NCBI GenBank assembly: GCA_023485185.1
Contig: JAMCZP010000317.1
Coordinates: 1-24,660 of the forward strand
Reading direction: 5' to 3'
Length of the DNA stretch: 24,660 nucleotides
DNA from: Gammaproteobacteria bacterium
GTDB taxonomy: Bacteria; Pseudomonadota; Gammaproteobacteria; Pseudomonadales; Halomonadaceae
The translations under genes were made by a program, and so were the position numbers. Positions within the stretch are counted from its first letter, which is position 1. Each line of letters begins with the position of its first letter. Under the pieces are notes generated by a model. That model saw only the letters and a list, made by a program, of their open reading frames with translations, did not search any database and was not told the origin of the DNA. Below, in pieces: positions 15,885-23,467 of the stretch.

Positions 15885-16952
15885 TTAGCGGGGAGGTAAA
15901 AAGTCTAAGGGGTTTTGAGGCTGGCCGTCACGACGCACTTCGAAATGCAACCTGACATCCTCGGCATCACTATCACCCATCGTGGCAATCACCTCACCTG
16001 CTTCAACAACATCGTTTTCTTTAACACGCAGGCTGTCGTTGTGGGCATAAGCACTTAGATATTGGTCGTTATGTTTGAGCAGGATGAGGTTGCCATAGCC
16101 CCTTACACCACTCCCTGCATAGACCACAATACCTGGACCTGCGGCTTTCACAGGTTGCCCCTTTTGCCCAGTGATATCAATCCCGGCAGTAATGCTCTGC
16201 CCCTGACCAAACTCCCCTGCTACGGTACCGTCTGTAGGCCATTGCCAATTTACTGTATCAACAGGCGTGTAGGTGCGTGATGAACGGTCTACGCTAGCTG
16301 TTTGGCTGGCGGGAGCGGCTTCAGGTTCTGGTTCTGGCTCCGGTTCTGGCTGGGGAGCGGGCTGCTGAGCAGGCTCAGGCGTTGGCTCAGGCTCTGAAAC
16401 AGCTGCAACTACTTCGGGTTCAGGTTCTGACACCGCCGCTGGCGCGCTGCTACTAATAGTCGCTTCGGCCACCTGCTCAGCGGCATCTACAGCTTCGCGC
16501 TCAGCAGTGAGACGCTGGTTACGCTGAATGGCGGATTCATCCGGCAATAGCCAATCCAGCTCTTGCTCTTCACTTGCCACTGAGGCCGTCTGCGGACGAA
16601 GCCCCGTCGCAACAGCACCGCGGCTACCTGAGGTAGAAGCAGTAGCCGTCGGCTGACTGCTGGCGGCTGAGGGGGCGCCTTCGCGCAGCGCGATCGCCTG
16701 CCCAGGGCGAATTTGATAAGGGGCTTCAATATTATTGATTGCCGCTAATTGGCGATAATCCAGATTGTGCTCCCACGCAATGCCATAAAGGGTATCACCT
16801 GCTTTCACCGTATATTGAGGTGAGCTCTCTACCGCTTGCCGTGCATCGCTTAGATCACGCACTTGGGGAGAACCGCCTTGTTGGTTAGCGCAGCCAGCGA
16901 TTGCCAATGCCAGCGCCGACATCATAAAAATTTTACGCATATGCAGTTGCAT
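15885..16952 (-). CDS. nlpD: NlpD-type murein hydrolase activator lipoprotein
   Basis: NlpD is an outer-membrane lipoprotein that activates the septal amidase AmiC. The 355 residues comprise a lipoprotein signal with lipobox AIAGC (lipidated Cys21), a LysM peptidoglycan-binding domain at about 46-91 (YTVKAGDTLYGIAWEHN) and a long linker. The linker includes a Pro-Glu tract at about 175-215. A C-terminal LytM/M23 domain runs from about 235 to the end (GIDITGQKGQPV, GYGNLILLKHNDQYLSAYAH, LHFEVRRDG). The first zinc-ligand His of active M23 peptidases is missing before GIDI, as in E. coli NlpD, consistent with an activator rather than an enzyme. AAGGAG lies 9 nt before the ATG at 16952, overlapping the end of the DUF368 gene. 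Confidence 0.94.
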   Translation of the reverse strand: MQLHMRKIFMMSALALAIAGCANQQGGSPQVRDLSDARQAVESSPQYTVKAGDTLYGIAWEHNLDYRQLAAINNIEAPYQIRPGQAIALREGAPSAASSQPTATASTSGSRGAVATGLRPQTASVASEEQELDWLLPDESAIQRNQRLTAEREAVDAAEQVAEATISSSAPAAVSEPEPEVVAAVSEPEPTPEPAQQPAPQPEPEPEPEPEAAPASQTASVDRSSRTYTPVDTVNWQWPTDGTVAGEFGQGQSITAGIDITGQKGQPVKAAGPGIVVYAGSGVRGYGNLILLKHNDQYLSAYAHNDSLRVKENDVVEAGEVIATMGDSDAEDVRLHFEVRRDGQPQNPLDFLPPR

Positions 16953-16958
16953 ATAAAG

Positions 16959-17918
16959 CTACTCCTTTTCAGCGCTAGGTTGAGGCTCAGTTGGCCGACG
17001 AACGGCATGCCGGTTAAGAAGCACAACAATCAGTGCCCCCAAAGCCATGAGCATGATCACTCCAGCCACTTGTGCTGAGGCACCGGTTAATGATGCGTAG
17101 TCAGCGGGCAACAAATAGCGGTGCTCAAGAGGGATCATTTGCCCTTCGGGCCCAACTTGATAGCGTAGTAATTCCCGCCATGGCCATAGAACCGGTAGCG
17201 AGCCGACTATAAAGCCTAATAGTAGCTGCATGGTGGCGGTGTGATGACGTTGCAATAGCCATGATAAAAACCGTGAAAAAAGCGCGAGGCCCACGACACA
17301 GCCCATGCCGAAAAGCACAATAATTACCATATCAAAACTACGAATGGCACCCATAATGGTGCCGTAGAGTCCCATTGTCAGCAATAGAAAGCTACCTGAT
17401 ACGCCAGGCAATAGCATGGCACTTATTGCTATACAGCCTGCCACCATGACAACCACTGCTTCATTGCCGATTAACAGCACTAGCGGCATCATGCCTGGCA
17501 ATGCCTGAGCCAACAACAAGCCCACGATTAGCGGTACTAGATACCATAATTTCCATCGGCTACTCGCCTGACCAACCACTAACCCCGACGCCGCCACAAG
17601 ACCAAAAAAGAAGCCATCCAACAACAGCGGGTGCGCCTCCATTAGCCAAAGCGCCAAATGCGCTACGCTAAACAAGCTGATACCAACACCTGCTAACAGC
17701 GGCACCAGAAAAGCAAGGTTCAAATGCACACTTAGGGCTCGCCAGCCCCCCTGGCGCCAAACGCCAATCGCACTTGGGCCAAACTGTTTGATGGTGTTAA
17801 TCAGCTCTTCATAAATACCGCTAATAAAGGCAATAGTGCCCCCCGACACGCCAGGTACCGCGTCGGCGGCGCCCATCCCAGCGCCACGTAAAAATATCCC
17901 CAAGGGTCGCCGCTTCAA
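16959..17918 (-). CDS. DUF368 family membrane protein, probable undecaprenyl-phosphate translocase
   Basis: This 319-residue polytopic inner-membrane protein has roughly eight or more hydrophobic segments. It carries the DUF368 signature FLRGAGMGAADAVPGVSGGT at the N-terminus and its internal partner AISAMLLPGVSGSFLLLTMG near residue 165. The two PGVSGG/PGVSGS repeats suggest an inverted-repeat transporter. Members of this family (named PopT) have been shown to return undecaprenyl phosphate to the cytoplasmic face of the membrane and to matter at alkaline pH. The start codon is TTG at 17918, overlapping the pcm stop by 4 nt (TTGA), with AAGGAG 7 nt upstream; the next ATG would delete the signature. 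Its place between pcm and nlpD ties it to the surE-pcm-nlpD-rpoS transcript. Confidence 0.88.
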   Translation of the reverse strand: MKRRPLGIFLRGAGMGAADAVPGVSGGTIAFISGIYEELINTIKQFGPSAIGVWRQGGWRALSVHLNLAFLVPLLAGVGISLFSVAHLALWLMEAHPLLLDGFFFGLVAASGLVVGQASSRWKLWYLVPLIVGLLLAQALPGMMPLVLLIGNEAVVVMVAGCIAISAMLLPGVSGSFLLLTMGLYGTIMGAIRSFDMVIIVLFGMGCVVGLALFSRFLSWLLQRHHTATMQLLLGFIVGSLPVLWPWRELLRYQVGPEGQMIPLEHRYLLPADYASLTGASAQVAGVIMLMALGALIVVLLNRHAVRRPTEPQPSAEKE

Positions 17919-18592
17919 TCCACTACTCCTTGCAGTAAAGGTACAAAACGTACGGGCTCAAGCCGACGTTTCTCAAAGGCACTACCAATGCGCTTTACCT
18001 GGGTAAGCCATTGGCTACCACCAGGCTCTTCCAGAGGGGCAATGAGCACCCCATCTTGACTTAACTGCTCTAACAATGCTGTAGGCAATGTCTGGGCGCA
18101 GGCGGTCAGCAAAATAACATCAAACGGTGCAACTTCAGACCAACCATAGCCGCCGTCAGCTACCGCAAGCGTGGCTGGTGCTGAAAGCCGACGTAAACGC
18201 TCAACGGCACGCTCATGCAAGGCACCAATACGCTCAATGGAGTAAAGTTCCTCTACCAGCCGTGACAGAATCAACGTTTGATAGCCTGACCCCGTGCCCA
18301 GTTCCAATACCCGCTGTGGCGAGGCGCGTAAGACAAGCTCTGTCATACGCGCCACGATGAATGGCTGCGATATTGTTTGTCCAAAACCGATAGGTAACGC
18401 GGTATCTTCGTAGGCGCGGTGGGCCAGCGCCTCATCAACAAATAGATGACGAGGCTCGCAGGCCATTACTTCCAGCACCCGTGCATCGTTAATGCCTTGC
18501 TGTTGTAAGCGCTCAACCATACGGTCACGGGTACGCTGAGAGGTCATTCCTCGACCGCGCAGCTCACCTGGAGATAGATCAGGCGAATACAT
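17915..18592 (-). CDS. pcm: Protein-L-isoaspartate O-methyltransferase
   Basis: Pcm methylates isoaspartyl residues in aged proteins, starting their repair, using SAM. The 225 residues show [36 protein letters not shown], the substrate-site [16 protein letters not shown], the SAM loop [12 protein letters not shown] and a C-terminal VRFVPLLQG. The ATG at 18592 has AGGA 8 nt upstream and overlaps surE by 14 nt. The ATG at 18547 (MTSQRTR) is a reasonable alternative, but its GAGG touches the start codon. The longer frame to 18751 lies inside surE and adds only Arg-rich shadow sequence. The partnership with surE is the classical stationary-phase survival pair. Confidence 0.93.
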   Translation of the reverse strand: MYSPDLSPGELRGRGMTSQRTRDRMVERLQQQGINDARVLEVMACEPRHLFVDEALAHRAYEDTALPIGFGQTISQPFIVARMTELVLRASPQRVLELGTGSGYQTLILSRLVEELYSIERIGALHERAVERLRRLSAPATLAVADGGYGWSEVAPFDVILLTACAQTLPTALLEQLSQDGVLIAPLEEPGGSQWLTQVKRIGSAFEKRRLEPVRFVPLLQGVVD

Positions 18593-19325
18593 CCAGCCAA
18601 TCCTGTACATCGTTAAGCGCCGGGTGGCGCGTAAGATCTGTTTGTAGCGGCGTAATAGACACATAGCCCGCTTCAACGGCCGCAAAGTCGGTGTCTTCAC
18701 CGTCATCAGCATTCGCCGCGACGGGCGCAATCCAGTAGCGCGTACGCCCACGCGGATCCTGAACCGCTAACGGTTTCTCGGCCGGGCCGCGATAGCCAAG
18801 ACGTGTCACCTTAACGCCCTTGATCTCCTCCCAGGGCACGTCCGGTACATTAACATTCAACAGCGTCCGCGGCGGTAGTGAAAGCTGGTCAGCGGCGCCA
18901 ATCAAGGTGGCCGCAACCCTTGCCGCGGTGTCGAAATGGCGCTCGCCACACAGCGACATAGCAATGGCGGTCATGCCTAAATTGCGCCCCTCCATGGCCG
19001 CTGCTACCGTTCCAGAGTAGAGCACGTCATCGCCAAGGTTACTGCCGTGATTAATGCCCGATATGACCAGGTCAGGTTTTTCGTCCCACACTCCATGGAC
19101 TCCCAGATAAACACAATCAGCGGGTGTGCCATCAACGCTGTAAAAGCCGTTATCAAGCGACGTTAAGGAGAGCGGCCGCGACAAGGTAAGCGAATTACTG
19201 GCGCCGCTACGGTCTCGATCAGGGGCAACAACGCGGATATTGGCATGAGCCAATAACGCATCGTAAAGCGCCCGAAGTCCAGGTGCGTGCACTCCATCAT
19301 CATTTGAAAGCAGCAGTCGCCGCAT
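18579..19325 (-). CDS. surE: 5'/3'-nucleotidase SurE
   Basis: SurE is a metal-dependent nucleoside monophosphate phosphatase of stationary-phase survival. The 248 residues have the metal-binding acidic pair D9-D10 in [29 protein letters not shown] (Ser at about 40), [13 protein letters not shown] and [21 protein letters not shown] (Asn at about 92) follow. All metal ligands are present and the length is typical. The ATG at 19325 follows GGAG at 7 nt. The gene is 56 nt after truD and overlaps pcm downstream. Confidence 0.96.
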   Translation of the reverse strand: MRRLLLSNDDGVHAPGLRALYDALLAHANIRVVAPDRDRSGASNSLTLSRPLSLTSLDNGFYSVDGTPADCVYLGVHGVWDEKPDLVISGINHGSNLGDDVLYSGTVAAAMEGRNLGMTAIAMSLCGERHFDTAARVAATLIGAADQLSLPPRTLLNVNVPDVPWEEIKGVKVTRLGYRGPAEKPLAVQDPRGRTRYWIAPVAANADDGEDTDFAAVEAGYVSITPLQTDLTRHPALNDVQDWLDVFA

Positions 19326-19381
19326 AGCAGGTCTCCATCCTTAATCATTCCGGCGCTGATAGCTGAGTCAGTTCACACCGT

Positions 19382-20413
19382 TCAGTTCACTAACATCAGC
19401 TCGTTAAGCACGGCCGTAGCAAAGCTGCCGCGTGGTAGTGCAAATGAGAGCTGCACGGTATCAGTCTCCCATGCAAGCTGAGGTTCAAGCAGTCGCATTC
19501 GCAGTGCTCGGCGTGCTTGCTTTACCCCACTACGCTCTAAACCACCACATAACACAGGGTGCTGTTTTAACAGTTGAGCGTCATAAGCGGCCGCATCACC
19601 TTGACTAGACTCACCAACCCCCCACAGCACCCCGGTCGGGTGAACATCCAGTTCGGCAGCACGCGCTAACAACGTTGCATCAGGGGCATCGACATTAAAT
19701 ACACTTTGCGTGCCGTCAAGCATCAAGGTATCGCCCGATAGTGGCTGACGCCAGGTGCCATCCGCTAAACGAGCACTCAATAGCTCATTAAATAAAAAAC
19801 TGCGCGCCGTAGAGAGCATCATACCTTGCCGGTCGTCACGTTTACGCCAACCTCGGTTAAGTATTGCCTCTGCACGCTGAAGGTTTCGCCCCTCATGGCC
19901 AAAACGTTGGGGGCCAAAATAATTAGGCACACCTTGCTGGCAGAGCATCTCCCAGCGCTGGGTAAAATCTTCACTGTTAATTGCGGCACCGCTAATACGT
20001 AACACAAACCGATTTGTACGATGTACGCCACGCTTGAGTTTACGGGGGTGGCGCACCTGTTCAACGACGGTAATGCCTAGTTCATTCAGCGATTGTTCAA
20101 GCCCTGCCGGTGCATCTTTGCCAGGTAAATGTATGCTTAACCACTGGCGTGTTACGGCGATGCGATCTTTCATGCCGGAATAACCAATATCACGGGGCGT
20201 CACGTCACAAATCCGGCTTAATATCTTTACCACATCCAAGGTAGTTTGGTTACGCTTTTCAACCCGTAACCATAAGTGCTCCCCATGTTTTTCAGGGGTA
20301 AAATCGAGCTGCTCGTCTACCCAGAAATCCTCCGGCTGGGCACGATACTGGCCTGGCTTGGGCGGGCCAAAGTGAGCATCTAGGCTGCGTTGCCAATCAG
20401 GCAGGTTAATCAT
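19382..20413 (-). CDS. truD: tRNA pseudouridine(13) synthase
   Basis: TruD isomerises uridine 13 of tRNA-Glu and similar tRNAs. The 343 residues show [11 protein letters not shown] near the N-terminus, the catalytic [15 protein letters not shown] (Asp83), and [13 protein letters not shown] leading into the TruD insertion domain. NYFGPQRFG near residue 165 and [15 protein letters not shown] near 202 follow. The start overlaps the ispF stop by 4 nt (ATGA), giving an ispD-ispF-truD-surE run found across gammaproteobacteria. Confidence 0.95.
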   Translation of the reverse strand: MINLPDWQRSLDAHFGPPKPGQYRAQPEDFWVDEQLDFTPEKHGEHLWLRVEKRNQTTLDVVKILSRICDVTPRDIGYSGMKDRIAVTRQWLSIHLPGKDAPAGLEQSLNELGITVVEQVRHPRKLKRGVHRTNRFVLRISGAAINSEDFTQRWEMLCQQGVPNYFGPQRFGHEGRNLQRAEAILNRGWRKRDDRQGMMLSTARSFLFNELLSARLADGTWRQPLSGDTLMLDGTQSVFNVDAPDATLLARAAELDVHPTGVLWGVGESSQGDAAAYDAQLLKQHPVLCGGLERSGVKQARRALRMRLLEPQLAWETDTVQLSFALPRGSFATAVLNELMLVN

Positions 20414-20892
20414 TCAGTGCCTGCGCGATTAAGCAGCACAACGGCTTCAGCGGCAATGCCCTCTCCGCGCCCGGTAAAGCCCAGTCGCTCGGTGGTAGTC
20501 GCTTTAACGTTCACTTGACCAAGCTCAACATTTACGTCAGCAGCAATAATAGCCCGCATCTTTTCAATATGAGGTGCCATTTTTGGCGCCTGCGCCATAA
20601 GCGTGGCATCGAGATTAACCACTTCATAACCTTGTGCACGGACAAGGCTCACCACATGGCGCAGTAGCTCTCGGCTGTCAGCCCCCGCCCACGCCTGATC
20701 TGTATCGGGAAAGTGATGGCCAATATCACCCAGCGCACAGGCTCCCAAGAGCGCATCGCTAATGGCATGCAACAACACATCGCCATCGGAATGGGCGATA
20801 AAGCCATGTTCAAACGGCAGCTTTACGCCACCGATCATAAGGTGGTCGCCGGGGCCGAAGCGGTGTACATCAAATCCATGGCCAATACGCAT
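20410..20892 (-). CDS. ispF: 2-C-methyl-D-erythritol 2,4-cyclodiphosphate synthase
   Basis: IspF cyclises CDP-methylerythritol 2-phosphate in the MEP isoprenoid pathway. The 160 residues begin [13 protein letters not shown], with zinc ligands D8, H10 and H42. Further motifs are [29 protein letters not shown] and the CMP-binding [21 protein letters not shown], with length typical of the trimeric enzyme. It is 13 nt after ispD and overlaps truD. Confidence 0.97.
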   Translation of the reverse strand: MRIGHGFDVHRFGPGDHLMIGGVKLPFEHGFIAHSDGDVLLHAISDALLGACALGDIGHHFPDTDQAWAGADSRELLRHVVSLVRAQGYEVVNLDATLMAQAPKMAPHIEKMRAIIAADVNVELGQVNVKATTTERLGFTGRGEGIAAEAVVLLNRAGTE

Positions 20893-20905
20893 TATAAGCT
20901 CCTAA

Positions 20906-21616
20906 TTAACAAGACCGTTCAGGCGTATGAGCGGCTTGCGACGCCATAATCGCGGCAGCCAACGCTAAGTCATCTGGGTGGGTCACTTTCACGTTATCAC
21001 GACGACCGCTTACCAATTGCGGGCATTTCCCCAATGCCTCCACCGCCGACGCTTCGTCCGTTACCAGCGTGTCTTGCTGGCGAGCGGTTTCCAGGGCACG
21101 GCGTAACAGTGCGTAGCGAAAACCTTGGGGCGTTAGCGCGTGCCATAGGCCATCTCGGGGCTCCGTTCGCACACTTAGGCGCTGTGCATCACCACGTTTC
21201 ATGGTATCTGCCACTGGCATCGCCAACAGAGCGCCCGCCGGGTGACTTGAGGCGGCTTGATAAAGTGCCTGCAGGTCGCCCGGTGTAATACACGGGCGGG
21301 CCACATCATGCACCATGACGATATCGTCCGCCTGAGCCGCCATCGCATGCAGGGCATTTAATACGCTGTCCATGCGCTCACGGCCACCCGGCACCCGCTG
21401 CCAGTCAGTGAAAGGAACCCAGCCAGGTGAAAACCATTGGTCATCGTCATCTAAACAAAGCACTAAGCGAGCACTAGGAAAGGCACTGTGCAAGCGCGTC
21501 AGCGTATGCGCCAGTATGGGCTGGTCATCGAATAGGGTTAAATACTGTTTAGGCTTGTCTGCCCCCATGCGGCGGCCCCGGCCGGCTGCAGGCACAATCA
21601 ACCACGGTTGACTCAC
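20906..21616 (-). CDS. ispD: 2-C-methyl-D-erythritol 4-phosphate cytidylyltransferase
   Basis: IspD joins MEP to CTP, giving CDP-methylerythritol. The 236 residues show the nucleotide-binding IVPAAGRGRRMGADKPKQYL at the N-terminus. GGRERMDSVLNAL near residue 77, MVHDVARPCITPGDL near 101, AMPVADTMKR near 132 and LVTDEASAVEALG near 180 follow. It overlaps the ftsB stop by 4 nt (ATGA), the common ftsB-ispD arrangement. Confidence 0.96.
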   Translation of the reverse strand: MSQPWLIVPAAGRGRRMGADKPKQYLTLFDDQPILAHTLTRLHSAFPSARLVLCLDDDDQWFSPGWVPFTDWQRVPGGRERMDSVLNALHAMAAQADDIVMVHDVARPCITPGDLQALYQAASSHPAGALLAMPVADTMKRGDAQRLSVRTEPRDGLWHALTPQGFRYALLRRALETARQQDTLVTDEASAVEALGKCPQLVSGRRDNVKVTHPDDLALAAAIMASQAAHTPERSC

Positions 21617-21948
21617 TGGCGAGGCTCCTGGGTTATCAAGCCCGCATTAATACCCATCAGCTCCGTTTCGATGGCCACGCCTGGCACCCAGAAGAACTGC
21701 TCGTCGGTACGCACCATGCCCATATCACTACGTGCGCGCTCTTCAATGGCATCTAAGCCGGTTTTTAAATCCATTACTTCTGCCGCTAGCCGAGCATTAC
21801 GCTCGCGCATGGGCACATTGGCTGCCTCTTGAACGGCCACGCGCTGCTCTACATTTTGCAAATCTCTCCAGCCGCCGTTACCCAGCCACAACTCGTACTG
21901 AAGCAGTGCCAGCACTGCGAGCAACGTTATCACTAGCCATTTGCGCAT
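21613..21948 (-). CDS. ftsB: Cell division protein FtsB
   Basis: FtsB is a bitopic divisome protein that, with FtsL and FtsQ, activates septal peptidoglycan synthesis. The 111 residues have a short cytoplasmic start, one transmembrane helix at about 4-20 (LVITLLAVLALLQYELW), and a periplasmic coiled coil at about 28-75 (VEQRVAVQEAANVPMRERN onward). ALDAIEERARSDMGM-like DAIEERARSDMGMVRTDEQFF follows, matching the E. coli globular tail. AGGAG lies 7 nt before the ATG at 21948; a GTG at 21966 is less likely. A CATAAT at 22010-22015 (minus) may be its -10. The usual upstream neighbour eno is absent here. Confidence 0.93.
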   Translation of the reverse strand: MRKWLVITLLAVLALLQYELWLGNGGWRDLQNVEQRVAVQEAANVPMRERNARLAAEVMDLKTGLDAIEERARSDMGMVRTDEQFFWVPGVAIETELMGINAGLITQEPRQ

Positions 21949-22071
21949 TGCAGCTCTCCTGGTCACTATCGGCTGAAATTAATTTGCATCGTCGCGCTTA
22001 CCGGCGCGCATTATGCCATCTAGGAGCAACACCAGCGAGCTAGGTTTATTCAGTTAGTTTATTAACCCGGT

Positions 22072-23220
22072 TTATTTAAATGGCAGTGCGTCAAACGCCG
22101 CTTCACGATAGGCGCTGACATGGAGGCTCTCTTCCTGGCAAAACTGGGCGACACCGGCAGCAAGCCCTGGGTGGCGAATATAGTGCAACGAGCGCACTCG
22201 CTGGGGAGCAAAACCGCGCACTAATTTGTGTTCCCCCTGCGTGCCTGGGTCAAACAGGATCAAACCATTTTCCAGGCAGTAATCAATCCCCTGGTAGTAA
22301 CACGCCTCAAAGTGCAAGCAGTCAGCGACTATCTCACTCCCCCAGTAGCGCCCATACAGCGTATCGGTGCCCCGAAAATAGAGCGCGGCCGCCACCGGGC
22401 GCTTATCCAGAAACGCTTGTACCAGCACCAGCGCTTCCGGCATGCTTTGACGAAGCCGCTCAAAAAAATCATGGTTCAAGTACGGCGGGCGGCCACGTTC
22501 GTGGTACGTAATCGTATAACAACGATAAAAGTGTGCCATATCCGCTGCAGTGATGGCCTCACCCTCCAGACGCGATACTGTTAAACCTTGGTCGTCGACC
22601 AGGCGCCGTTCGCGCTTGATCATTTTGCGCCGCTTCGAGGTAAGGCTTGCTAAAAAGCCATCGAAATCGCCGAAACCACGGTCGCGCCACTGAAACTGCA
22701 CGCCCTCGCGAGTGATCAGCTCGGGGCACTGCGCTTGCCAGGCGGTTATATCCTCTTCATTTGCAAACAGAAGATGCCAGCTAGAAAGCGCCTGGCTAAC
22801 ACACTGTTCACGCCACGCCTCGGCCAACAACGTTCGCACTGCATCTGCATCGGCGTGCTTTGCGATTAGCGTGCGCACCCCGGGAACCGGCGTGAACGGC
22901 ACGGCACTGAGTGCTTTAGGATAGTAGCGGCCGCCAGCACGCTCTAAGGCTTCTGCCCAGCCCCAATCAAATACATACTCCCCGTAGGAGTGTTGCTTAC
23001 GGTACATCGTCATTGCTGCGACCAATTGCTCCCCTTGCCATACACTTAAATGACATGGCTCCCAGCCAGTGGCTGCGCTGACCGAACCACTGGCCTCTAG
23101 GGCGTGTAAAAAGGCATGACGCAAAAAAGGCTGATCGTTATCTACCAGCGCATCCCACTGGTTTGCCGTTACGGCACCAATGGCAGGTAGAATGGATAAC
23201 GACAAGGGGCTTAACGGCAT
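22072..23220 (-). CDS. FemAB-like / GNAT-fold N-acyltransferase (DUF482 family)
   Basis: This 382-residue protein is of the family described as peptidoglycan biosynthesis/recognition (FemAB-like, formerly DUF482). Its members have two GNAT-type domains; no substrate has been established to my knowledge. Visible landmarks are QPFLRHAFLHALE near residue 30, SYGEYVFDWGWAEA near 80, and a Lys/Arg-rich SLTSKRRKMIKRERR near 200. CYTITYHERGRPPYLN, VAAALYFRGTDTLYGRYWG and the C-terminal LFDPGTQGEHKLVRGFAP follow. I chose the ATG at 23220 because GGAGG lies 5 nt upstream; a longer frame to 23322 would be read through two tandem repeats and has no ribosome site. The upstream region carries a duplicated start site and a 13-bp repeat array. 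Confidence 0.85.
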   Translation of the reverse strand: MPLSPLSLSILPAIGAVTANQWDALVDNDQPFLRHAFLHALEASGSVSAATGWEPCHLSVWQGEQLVAAMTMYRKQHSYGEYVFDWGWAEALERAGGRYYPKALSAVPFTPVPGVRTLIAKHADADAVRTLLAEAWREQCVSQALSSWHLLFANEEDITAWQAQCPELITREGVQFQWRDRGFGDFDGFLASLTSKRRKMIKRERRLVDDQGLTVSRLEGEAITAADMAHFYRCYTITYHERGRPPYLNHDFFERLRQSMPEALVLVQAFLDKRPVAAALYFRGTDTLYGRYWGSEIVADCLHFEACYYQGIDYCLENGLILFDPGTQGEHKLVRGFAPQRVRSLHYIRHPGLAAGVAQFCQEESLHVSAYREAAFDALPFK

Positions 23221-23234
23221 AGCACCTCCAACAT
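23211..23234 (-). other. Seven-codon leader ORF overlapping the FemAB-like gene start
   Basis: The duplicated upstream start codon (ATG at 23234), with its own GGAGG, opens a frame of seven codons (MLEVLCR) ending in TAA at 23213-23211, seven bases past the main ATG. It is a by-product of the 14-bp duplication and could tune ribosome loading on the main gene. Translation is not shown by sequence alone. Confidence 0.4.
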
Positions 23235-23245
23235 AGCACCTCCAA
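23218..23245 (-). repeat. Perfect 14-bp tandem duplication of ribosome site plus start codon
   Basis: The minus-strand unit TTGGAGGTGCTATG occurs twice without a mismatch at 23245-23232 and 23231-23218. Each copy has a full GGAGG and an ATG at 5 nt. Because 14 is not a multiple of three, the two ATG are in different frames. The copy nearer the gene starts the FemAB-like protein. Confidence 0.9.
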
Positions 23246-23323
23246 GGGAGTGCAGAGCTAATAGTGGGCATAAGCGTGACAGCAAGCGCAGGATTAACGC
23301 GATGTAAAATTGTCTGCGTCACT

Positions 23324-23427
23324 TTACACTAACTAGTCACACTAACTAGTCACACCAACAACTCATACAAACCATTTACTTGAATGTTTTGCATAAATAG
23401 TTTGTATAAACAGCTTGTATAAATTGC
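23324..23427. repeat. Eight-unit degenerate 13-bp tandem array between divergent genes
   Basis: Eight head-to-tail 13-mers begin at 23324, 23337, 23350, 23363, 23376, 23389, 23402 and 23415. All eight have T at position 1, pyrimidine at 2, purine at 3, pyrimidine at 4, pyrimidine at 6, A at 8 and 9, and pyrimidine at 10; seven have A at 5. Units 1-2 differ at one base, and units 7-8 share TTGTATAAA. Going toward the plus-strand gene the units change from C-rich to AT-rich. The phase is lost on both sides. The array fills about 100 of the 247 bases between the FemAB-like and aldehyde dehydrogenase starts, so it could hold operators or promoters for either; no -35/-10 pair with normal spacing is seen in it. 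Confidence 0.8.
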
Positions 23428-23467
23428 CATATTGCTAAACGCCGGTAGCGGCACACAAGGAGAGGTC

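Noticed and set aside
18593..18751. Longer pcm start inside surE.
   Set aside because: The extra residues are Arg-rich shadow sequence of surE and absent from the family.
23324..23427. CRISPR array or plasmid iteron reading of the 13-bp repeats.
   Set aside because: There are no unique spacers between units, no cas or rep genes nearby, and the unit is shorter than usual iterons.
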